A stretch of 8,737 nt of DNA from Acidobacteriaceae bacterium (GTDB taxonomy: Bacteria > Acidobacteriota > Terriglobia > Terriglobales > Acidobacteriaceae). The notes under the pieces were generated by a model. The model was not told the DNA's origin. It did no database searches and saw nothing but the letters and a program-made list of their open reading frames with translations. This document shows positions 1 through 4,918 of this stretch, piece after piece (position 1 is the first letter of the stretch; each line of letters starts with the position of its first letter). A program made the translations under genes and the position numbers. Where the stretch lies: assembly GCA_003165455.1 (NCBI GenBank), contig PLUJ01000111.1:1305-10041 (forward strand), written 5' to 3'.

Positions 1-43
1 GCTTGAGATAGGGCAGCAGCGGACGCATCCTTTTTGGGATCAT
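1..43 (-). CDS. 5' end of a gene leaving the window (partial)
   Basis: Reading leftwards from an ATG at 43, the frame stays open to the window edge and gives MIPKRMRPLLPYLK. A second in-frame ATG at 28 would give MRPLLPYLK. A short basic stretch followed by a Leu/Pro/Tyr stretch resembles the cytoplasmic N-terminus of multi-span exporters, for example ABC transporter permease domains, but 14 codons cannot establish a family. No clear Shine-Dalgarno precedes the ATG at 43; an AAAAAGG directly abuts the ATG at 28. It has the same orientation as the 45-residue gene and the spy-like gene, with 154 nt between it and the small gene. The call rests on the open frame and plausible composition only, and chance is a real alternative. 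Confidence 0.35.
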   Translation of the reverse strand, partial: MIPKRMRPLLPYLK

Positions 44-180
44 GTGAGAGAAATAAAGCGTTAATGAATTTTATCAGCAGGCGGGAAGAACTAAGCTGGG
101 GAACCGATTACAGCTGAACGGGCCGGCATTTCATTTCGAGCGGAGAGTTCCGCGCGAATCTTTAGTTGTTGAAGCGGACA

Positions 181-203
181 ACGTCAGTGTTTTGACGTCA
201 CTG
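181..203. repeat. Overlapping short inverted repeats at the end of the small ORF
   Basis: ACGTCA at 181-186 pairs with TGACGT at 193-198 around a 6-nt loop. The overlapping pair CAGTG at 185-189 and CACTG at 199-203 forms a mutually exclusive alternative. The structure spans the stop codon of the 45-residue ORF (198-200). No strong T-run follows on the minus strand, so it may protect the 3' end or be chance rather than act as an intrinsic terminator. Confidence 0.3.
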
Positions 204-335
204 TTTACCGCGCCTTGCCAGCAGCAGGAGAATATCTCGTCCAAAGGCTACCGCGCTTACCGCCGCCAGAACCATTCCCCAGGTGGCGAAGAAGACCCAT
301 CCAGCATCGAAGATAAAAGTTTGTGCCATTTCCAT
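198..335 (-). CDS. Small single-pass membrane protein, 45 aa, unknown function
   Basis: An ATG at 335 opens a 45-codon frame ending in TGA at 198-200. On the minus strand GAGGAAAGCC directly precedes the ATG, giving a good ribosome-binding site at normal spacing, which is the main evidence that this is a gene. The product begins MEMAQTFIFDAGW. Residues about 11-31 are almost entirely hydrophobic or aromatic, then comes FGRD, a run of leucines at 36-39 and a basic tail (RRGKQ). That pattern fits one membrane span with a basic cytoplasmic end. A second in-frame ATG (codon 3) is less well placed for the ribosome-binding site. It lies 120 nt downstream of the spy-like gene on the same strand, beyond a terminator-like hairpin, so it may be reached by read-through or have its own promoter. 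I do not recognise the family. A role in the envelope response is inferred from position only. Confidence 0.6.
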   Translation of the reverse strand: MEMAQTFIFDAGWVFFATWGMVLAAVSAVAFGRDILLLLARRGKQ

Positions 336-360
336 GGCTTTCCTCTGGTGGCGCTTAGTG

Positions 361-409
361 AAAAAACACCCGGCAAAAAGCCGCGGGGTCAGGAACCCCT
401 AACCCCGCG
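361..409 (-). terminator. Terminator-like hairpin downstream of the spy-like gene
   Basis: An 8-bp GC-rich stem is formed by CGCGGGGT at 382-389 and ACCCCGCG at 402-409 around a 12-nt loop. On the minus strand the stem is followed by GC and then TTTTT (375-379). A second T-run of six lies at 361-366, just after a small GGC-TTTTT-GCC hairpin. It sits 47 nt past the stop of the spy-like gene and 26 nt before the start of the 45-residue gene, so it can act as a terminator or as a partial attenuator between the two. Confidence 0.6.
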
Positions 410-455
410 CCGCAGTTATACCACGCTCCAGGCAAACTACCAAGGCGAAGTAGTA

Positions 456-953
456 CTATTCTTGAGGCGCAGGCGTGCTTTCGCTCTGCATGCGTTGCTG
501 CATCCTCGCTTCGCGATTAGCCTCAAACTCCTTCATCTTGGTTTGCTGATCGGGAGTGAGCAATTGGAAGAGCTCGTTGTGAATGCGGGCTTCATTGACC
601 TTCATCTGCACAAGACTCTGCGATTGCTGCGACACCAGCGTTTGCACCTTGGCCGCATCGTAGGTGCCTTCTTCATATTGCTTCAGTTGCGATTCCAGCT
701 GGTGCATCTGCTGCATCAGCGGCGTCATTGTGGGTTTCTCTTTCTGCAGCACTGCCTTCATCTGCGCCTTCTGGTCGTCCGTAAGATCCAGATACTTGGC
801 GAAGAATTGGAACTCGTGCCCCATCCCAAATCCCGGGCCATGAGCAGGGGGTGTGGTCGCGGTCGTGGTATCTGTGGTCTGGGAGTTTGCCAGAGCGCTG
901 CCCAACATGACCGCCAGTGCTGCGACGATAAGGCGAAAACGAATCGATTTCAT
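456..953 (-). CDS. Spy/CpxP-family periplasmic LTxxQ protein
   Basis: A 165-residue secreted protein of the CpxP/Spy group: small helical periplasmic proteins that act as ATP-independent chaperones or as inhibitors of the Cpx sensor. Residues 1-22 form a classic signal peptide: basic MKSIRFR, hydrophobic core, then SALA before a predicted cut at 22/23. Two copies of the family signature LTxxQ are visible, LTDDQ at 57-61 and LTPDQ at 132-136, in the usual mature-protein arrangement. Between them lies a long Gln/Met/Lys-rich, helix-forming segment (about 62-125). A Gly/Pro/His-rich stretch (about 35-46) precedes the first helix. Length is close to that of E. coli Spy and CpxP. The ATG at 953 is supported by AAGGAAGG six bases upstream. 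The gene is divergent from a CpxR/CpxA-like pair and shares with it an intergenic region containing CpxR-type boxes. Whether it is functionally Spy-like (chaperone) or CpxP-like (sensor feedback) cannot be told from sequence. Confidence 0.88.
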   Translation of the reverse strand: MKSIRFRLIVAALAVMLGSALANSQTTDTTTATTPPAHGPGFGMGHEFQFFAKYLDLTDDQKAQMKAVLQKEKPTMTPLMQQMHQLESQLKQYEEGTYDAAKVQTLVSQQSQSLVQMKVNEARIHNELFQLLTPDQQTKMKEFEANREARMQQRMQSESTPAPQE

Positions 954-1013
954 AGACTTCCTTCCTTGAAGCCCGGTTCCAAACGTTTCGGGAACTTCGG
1001 ACTTTTGGGTACA

Positions 1014-1042
1014 TTCATAGGAACACGATTTCGGCTCCGAAG
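1014..1042 (-). promoter_or_regulatory. Possible promoter of the spy-like gene
   Basis: On the minus strand TATGAA (1014-1019) is a fair -10 hexamer. Seventeen bases upstream lies CTTCGG (1037-1042), a very poor -35. A weak -35 with GTAAA boxes starting 3 nt further upstream (1045) is the layout expected for an activator-dependent promoter. The hexamers alone are not distinctive, so this is tentative. Confidence 0.3.
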
Positions 1043-1044
1043 TA

Positions 1045-1070
1045 GTAAAAAGTGAGTAAAACCGGGTAAA
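1045..1070. promoter_or_regulatory. Tandem GTAAA boxes, CpxR-type operator
   Basis: Three GTAAA pentamers lie in direct repeat at 1045-1049, 1056-1060 and 1066-1070. The second and third are separated by exactly 5 nt, matching the CpxR consensus GTAAA-N5-GTAAA known from enterobacteria. The first is 6 nt from the second. One-turn spacing in direct orientation fits a dimer of an OmpR/PhoB-type winged-helix regulator. The site lies between a spy/cpxP-like gene and the cpxR-like gene, where the classical Cpx system also has its boxes. Binding by the neighbouring regulator is inference. Confidence 0.65.
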
Positions 1071-1115
1071 GTTTTGTCATTTGGAATCGAAAGCTTTTGT
1101 GACAATTCTTTACCC
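1064..1115. promoter_or_regulatory. Large dyad overlapping the third GTAAA box
   Basis: GGGTAAAGTTTTGTCA at 1064-1079 and TGACAATTCTTTACCC at 1100-1115 are inverted copies matching at 14 of 16 positions; only the central two bases differ. The spacer is 20 nt, so the half-site centres are 36 nt apart. The left arm contains GTAAA box 3 and the right arm provides a fourth GTAAA on the opposite strand (TTTAC at 1109-1113). The dyad ends 24 nt before the regulator start codon, a natural place for autoregulation. It has no T-tail, so a terminator is unlikely. Confidence 0.6.
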
Positions 1116-1139
1116 TTGACTGCATGCAGGTGGTGCACA

Positions 1140-1859
1140 ATGAAAAACGGGAATATGGAACGCATTTTAATTATCGATGACGACGTGGAACTTTGTACAC
1201 TCGTTGGCGAATACTTGCAGGCTGAGGGCTTTACCGTGGAAGCGGCGCATGATGGCGAGAGCGGATTGCAACGGGCCGCCGGCGGTGGTTACCTGCTGGT
1301 TGTGCTTGACGTGATGCTTCCCGGTATCAATGGTTTTGAAGTACTGCGCCGTCTTCGATCCACTTCGCGGCTACCAGTGCTGTTGCTGACTGCGCGCGGC
1401 GAAGATGTCGACCGAATCGTCGGACTTGAAATAGGCGCTGACGATTATCTTCCGAAGCCGTTCAATCCTCGCGAACTGGTGGCACGGATTCGCGCCGTTC
1501 TGCGGCGCAGCGGAGGCGACAAATCATCTCCCGCGGCTCCCGAGATTGTTCGCGTGGGGGAGATCGAGCTCGATCCCGCAACCCGCAGCGTCCGCCGCGA
1601 CGGGCAACCGGTGGACCTTACATCCGTAGAGTTCAACTTGCTGGAAGTTTTGTTGCGGGAAGCCGGTCGCGTCGTCCCCCGCGAGCGGCTCGTCAATGCG
1701 GTTTTAAGCCGTAAGTTTTCCCCATTCGATCGCAGCATCGACATGCACGTCAGCAAAGTTCGGAAAAAGCTTGGCGATACCGATAACGACGAGCACATCA
1801 AAACTATCCGCGGCGTCGGTTATATTTTTGCGCGGCCGCGAGAAAAGGCCAGCACGTGA
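1140..1859 (+). CDS. cpxR: CpxR-like response regulator (OmpR/PhoB family)
   Basis: A 239-residue two-domain transcription factor. The receiver domain spans about 6-123, with the acidic pocket at D13-D15, phospho-acceptor D57 in VVLDVMLPG, the conserved T84 in LLLTARG and K106 in DDYLPKPF. The C-terminal winged-helix domain spans about 136-232, with EFNLLEVLL, the DNA-contacting segment around SPFDRSIDMHVSKVRKKLG (194-212) and KTIRGVGYIF near the end. This segment closely resembles E. coli CpxR from memory, so CpxR is preferred over a generic OmpR-family call. I chose the ATG at 1140 because AGGTGG sits upstream at usable spacing. The ATG at 1155 (MERILIIDDD) is also possible, while a start at 1074 would place the operator dyad inside the gene. 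It overlaps the kinase gene by 4 nt, indicating an operon and translational coupling. GTAAA boxes and a dyad directly upstream predict autoregulation. Confidence 0.9.
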   Translation: MKNGNMERILIIDDDVELCTLVGEYLQAEGFTVEAAHDGESGLQRAAGGGYLLVVLDVMLPGINGFEVLRRLRSTSRLPVLLLTARGEDVDRIVGLEIGADDYLPKPFNPRELVARIRAVLRRSGGDKSSPAAPEIVRVGEIELDPATRSVRRDGQPVDLTSVEFNLLEVLLREAGRVVPRERLVNAVLSRKFSPFDRSIDMHVSKVRKKLGDTDNDEHIKTIRGVGYIFARPREKAST

Positions 1860-3265
1860 GGAGTCTTTTCCTCAAGATTTTCCTCTCTTTTTGGGTGGCG
1901 CTAGCCCTCTTCCTGGTGCTCGCCATTCTCGTCACGCTGGCTTTCCGTCCCCGTAATGCCACTTGGGAAGCCATGCGTACCACCACGTTGAATGACTCTG
2001 TTGCCGCCTATGAAGAGGGCGGCACAACGCAACTGGGGCAATATTTCGATAATTTGGACGCATCGCAGCATGTCCGCGCCTATCTCTTCAATGAGAATGG
2101 CGAGGAGCTTTCGCATCGTCCCACTCCCGATTGGGCAGTCCGTGTAGCTTCTGGCGGGAAACGAGCGCCGCATGACGGAGTGTTTTTTCCCCCTCCGCCC
2201 GTCCAGCGCGAATCTCGCGCGTCTTCCGATGGCTTGCACCGATATACGCTTGTGATGGGCTTGCCTCCCGGCCCGCGATTCTTTTTCGGGCCGCGCGGAA
2301 TGCCGGTGCCCGGTTTGATCATTGCCGTTCTCTCTTCGGGCATCGTCTGCTATTTTCTCGCCTGGTATCTGACCAAGCCGGTGGCACGGCTGCGCGCCGC
2401 CACCCAGAAACTCGCGGCTGGCGATCTCACGGCACGCGCTGGAGACCCACGCAGTCGCGGCCGCGACGAGATTGCCGGTCTGATCCGCGACTTCGATACC
2501 ATGGCGAGCCGCCTGGAAACACTGGTCAAGGCACAATCGCGTCTGTTAAATGACATCTCTCACGAATTGCGTTCTCCGCTAGCCCGCCTGAACGTGGCGC
2601 TCGGCTTAGCCCGGCAGCGCTCCGGATCGGAAAGCGCCAGCATGCTGGAACGGATCGAACTCGAAGCCAGCAGATTGAACGAGCTGATCGGGCGGTTGCT
2701 TAAATTGGCGCGACTCGAGGATGGCGAGCAGCGTGTCCCTTCAACCCCAGTTCCACTGGACGAGATTGTCTTGAGCGTCGCCGAAGACGCAGAATTCGAA
2801 GCCCAAGCGCGCCATTGCCACGTTCGCAGCGACATTGCCGAAGGCAATTGGGCGGTTCGCGGAGAATCCTCGCTGCTCCACAGCGCGATCGAGAATGTGG
2901 TGCGTAACGCCATCCGTTACACGCTTGAAGGTTCCACGGTAGAGATCCAACTGCGGCGGAATGAAAATTCGTCTGGCAACGAAGCTATCGTCGGGGTCTC
3001 GGATAGTGGATCGGGGGTTCCGCCCGATGCTTTGGAGAAGTTGTTCCAGCCGTTCTATCGACTGGATGACGATCGCGGCCGTCAGACCGGCGGTGTCGGT
3101 CTTGGCCTGGCAATCACGGAAAGAGCTGTGCGCTTTCACGGTGGGCGGGTTGCAGCCTTCAATCGCGCCCAAGGTGGCCTGCTGGTGGAAATTTATCTTC
3201 CTCTTCTCGCAATGAGCACGGTCCTGAAGAATTCCGCCCCACTGCCGGCAGAGCAGGAAGCGTAG
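1856..3265 (+). CDS. cpxA: CpxA-like envelope sensor histidine kinase
   Basis: A 469-residue inner-membrane kinase expected to sense envelope stress and phosphorylate or dephosphorylate the regulator encoded just upstream. Domains in order: membrane span 1 (about 8-30), a periplasmic region (about 31-151), membrane span 2 (about 152-172), HAMP linker (about 172-225), dimerisation/phosphotransfer helix with H236 in NDISHELRSPLAR, and an ATPase domain with N347 and N351, the DSGSGVP box (D383), FQPFYR (397-402) and GGVGLGLAI (412-420). All catalytic motifs are intact. The H-box region and the following LERIELEASRLNELI resemble CpxA. An odd feature is a Pro/Phe-rich stretch just before span 2 (FFPPPP at 110-115 and FFFGPRG at 142-148). 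The start is GTG at 1856, overlapping the regulator stop as GTGA, so expression is probably coupled. The N-terminus fits a signal-anchor (MRSLFLKIFLSFW). A related RstB/OmpR-type kinase is the main alternative. Confidence 0.88.
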   Translation: MRSLFLKIFLSFWVALALFLVLAILVTLAFRPRNATWEAMRTTTLNDSVAAYEEGGTTQLGQYFDNLDASQHVRAYLFNENGEELSHRPTPDWAVRVASGGKRAPHDGVFFPPPPVQRESRASSDGLHRYTLVMGLPPGPRFFFGPRGMPVPGLIIAVLSSGIVCYFLAWYLTKPVARLRAATQKLAAGDLTARAGDPRSRGRDEIAGLIRDFDTMASRLETLVKAQSRLLNDISHELRSPLARLNVALGLARQRSGSESASMLERIELEASRLNELIGRLLKLARLEDGEQRVPSTPVPLDEIVLSVAEDAEFEAQARHCHVRSDIAEGNWAVRGESSLLHSAIENVVRNAIRYTLEGSTVEIQLRRNENSSGNEAIVGVSDSGSGVPPDALEKLFQPFYRLDDDRGRQTGGVGLGLAITERAVRFHGGRVAAFNRAQGGLLVEIYLPLLAMSTVLKNSAPLPAEQEA

Positions 3266-3538
3266 GCAAGGCAGCGCTGCCCAAGGGCACTCGAATTCGT
3301 CAGTAGAAAACTACCAAGCCCCGCAATTCTCAGGGGATCGAGGCGCTCCATCTTATAACTTCACTTATAACTTCAGGCAACTCGATGTCGTTTGCAGGGT
3401 TCCAATGAGCAGCCGGGTTTGCTCTTCCCGCGTATTCCTGATACACAAATGGATGGCAATTCAAGCCCATCTAGAATGGTTTGACGGCCATTGCGGCCGG
3501 AAAGCGTAGCTGTGCGTTTACAGGAGATAAAGCGAAGC
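3266..3538. other. Intergenic region between the kinase and propeller genes
   Basis: No convincing gene in 273 nt. It holds a perfect 12-nt palindrome without loop (GGCAGCGCTGCC, just after the kinase stop), a GTAG-AAAA-CTAC mini-hairpin, a CCCC/GGGG pair around a 10-nt loop, and the tandem 12-mer at 3352-3375. None of the hairpins has a T-tail, so no clear terminator for the kinase gene is visible. TTGACG at 3481-3486 could be a -35 element, but no good -10 follows it. Confidence 0.4.
3352..3375. repeat. Perfect 12-bp tandem duplication
   Basis: CTTATAACTTCA occurs twice head to tail (3352-3363 and 3364-3375) with no mismatch. Each copy carries TATAAC, one base from the -10 consensus TATAAT, so the duplication may double a promoter element or a protein-binding site upstream of the propeller gene. 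No convincing -35 lies 17 nt upstream of either copy. Confidence 0.7.
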
Positions 3539-4816
3539 ATGCGGAAAAGATTCACCTGGGTTTTGGCAGTGGCAGCTCTGGTATCGGTCGGATTGACGGT
3601 GGCGTGCAGCAGCAAGTATTCGGCGTCCAATAACGGACTGATTGTGGTCTCTACTCAAGGCAATGCCGTGATGGACAGCTTCAGCCTTAATCTGGGAAAC
3701 GGCCATGTCACGCAAATCTACAACGTAAATGGCCCTCCCACCAATGGAGTCCCGACTGCGGTTGTGCTCGACCCTGCTGGCGCGAATGCGTATTTGCTGG
3801 TCACCCAGAGCACTTTTGTGAATCAAAGCTCAACCGGAGTGGAGTCCTTCCCGGTGGGCTCGGATGGAAAGCTTGGGTCGGGAACAACCACCACGTTAGC
3901 GAATGCGACCTTCACGCCCTCAGCGGGGGGCGCAGCCGAGTCGGTGCCCGTAATGCCAGTCGGCATGGTGATCGACTCCAGCGGTAAGTTGCTGTTCATC
4001 GCCGACGCAGAGACCAGCGACAAGTCTGGAACTCCGGTTCCGGGCGCGGTATCCGTTCTTTCCGTGAACAACGGCAGCTTGAAAGAAGTCGCGGGCTCGC
4101 CTCTCCTGCTCACCGGATTGCCAGGAAGCACGACCTTGAACACAACGCCCAGCGCTTCGGCCCTTGCGGTCACGCCGACGGTTTTTCCCGCCGCCTATGC
4201 CAGTTGCTCGGGTAACGTTGCGCCAACATCGGAGCATCTCTATGTCACCGATTCGAACAACTACGTCGTGCTGAATTATTCCGTCACATCCTCTGGCGCG
4301 CTTACCCTGGTCTCTGAGAACGCTACAGGCAAAGTGCCTTCAGGCGTGACAGTGGATCCCTGTAACCGTTTTGTCTACGTGTCGAATGGGCAGCCCGATA
4401 ATACCGTCAGCGCCTTCACAATTTGTAGCGTGGTGAATGTGCCAACATGCCCCGCGCCGGACTACAGCTTGGTATCGGTGAGCGGCTCGCCGTTTCTAGC
4501 CGGATTTGGTCCCGGTCCGCTGATGATGGACGCGTATGCGAATTACTTGTATGTGTTGGATACGCAACAGGGCGCAGTCTCGCCGTTCCGCGTGAGCACC
4601 ACCACGGGGGCCTTGACTCCGCTTGCCACAACGCTCGTCTCCAACAACGGGTTTCCCATGTCGATTGCGATTCGCAGCGATGATAGCTATATGTTCGTGA
4701 CTGATTTTAATTCCGCTACTCTGTCGGAATACTCCATCACGCCTTCATCCGGGTTGTTGACGCCATTAACGCCAGTTCAAACCGATAACCAGCCCTGGGG
4801 CGTGGCCGTCAAGTAG
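3539..4816 (+). CDS. Secreted beta-propeller lipoprotein (lactonase/YncE-like)
   Basis: A 425-residue exported protein built of repeated propeller blades. The N-terminus MRKRFTWVLAVAALVSVGLTVAC is a lipoprotein-type signal with probable lipidated C23. The lipobox TVAC is slightly unusual because it lacks Leu at -3. Blade signatures with a hydrophobic-YV-D/S-N core recur near residues 84 (AYLLVTQS), 151 (LLFIADA), 233 (HLYVTDSNN), 277 (RFVYVSNG), 336 (YLYVLD) and 384 (YMFVTDFN), typical of the lactonase/YVTN propeller superfamily. The last blade ends in WGVAVK at the C-terminus. Besides C23 there are cysteines at 223, 275, 296 and 304, which could form disulfides outside the cytoplasm. I chose the ATG at 3539 because it gives a clean signal peptide; GGAG lies 12 nt upstream, a rather long spacing, and an in-frame TTG at 3491 has no support. 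Such proteins are often annotated as 6-phosphogluconolactonase, but enzymatic activity is not shown here; a binding or cell-surface role is equally possible. Confidence 0.8.
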   Translation: MRKRFTWVLAVAALVSVGLTVACSSKYSASNNGLIVVSTQGNAVMDSFSLNLGNGHVTQIYNVNGPPTNGVPTAVVLDPAGANAYLLVTQSTFVNQSSTGVESFPVGSDGKLGSGTTTTLANATFTPSAGGAAESVPVMPVGMVIDSSGKLLFIADAETSDKSGTPVPGAVSVLSVNNGSLKEVAGSPLLLTGLPGSTTLNTTPSASALAVTPTVFPAAYASCSGNVAPTSEHLYVTDSNNYVVLNYSVTSSGALTLVSENATGKVPSGVTVDPCNRFVYVSNGQPDNTVSAFTICSVVNVPTCPAPDYSLVSVSGSPFLAGFGPGPLMMDAYANYLYVLDTQQGAVSPFRVSTTTGALTPLATTLVSNNGFPMSIAIRSDDSYMFVTDFNSATLSEYSITPSSGLLTPLTPVQTDNQPWGVAVK

Positions 4817-4918
4817 CGGGAAAAATTGAAAATTGATGATTTTTGATTGGTGATTGCAAAACCTGCCTTCCTCCACGGGTTTCAATCATCAATCATCTGT
4901 CAACAATTTCACCCGCTA
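4814..4918. terminator. Long imperfect hairpin between convergent genes, probable bidirectional terminator
   Basis: The 97 nt between two convergent genes, plus both stop codons, form one imperfect inverted repeat. The outer ends are TAGCGGG (4814-4820) and CCCGCTA (4912-4918), where TAG and CTA are the stop codons of the two genes. Further in, AAATTG pairs with CAATTT, GATGATT with AATCATC, TGATTG with CAATCA, and AAACC with GGTTT, around a loop near 4864-4877. AT-rich arms give U-rich transcripts on both strands, which fits a shared bidirectional terminator. TGATTG-like units repeat within each arm. Confidence 0.65.

Noticed and set aside
192..1055. 287-codon open frame on the plus strand
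   Set aside because: It lies antisense to the well-supported spy-like gene and the 45-residue gene, starts at a TTG without a ribosome-binding site, and has a Leu/His/Arg-heavy composition typical of a shadow frame.
1074..1139. Longer N-terminus for the response regulator
   Set aside because: It would put the 16-bp-arm dyad inside coding sequence and add 22 residues before the receiver domain that have no counterpart in the family. The ATG at 1140 has a better ribosome-binding site.
3373..3630. 85-codon minus-strand open frame
   Set aside because: It overlaps the signal-peptide region of the propeller lipoprotein on the opposite strand and shows no start signal or domain.
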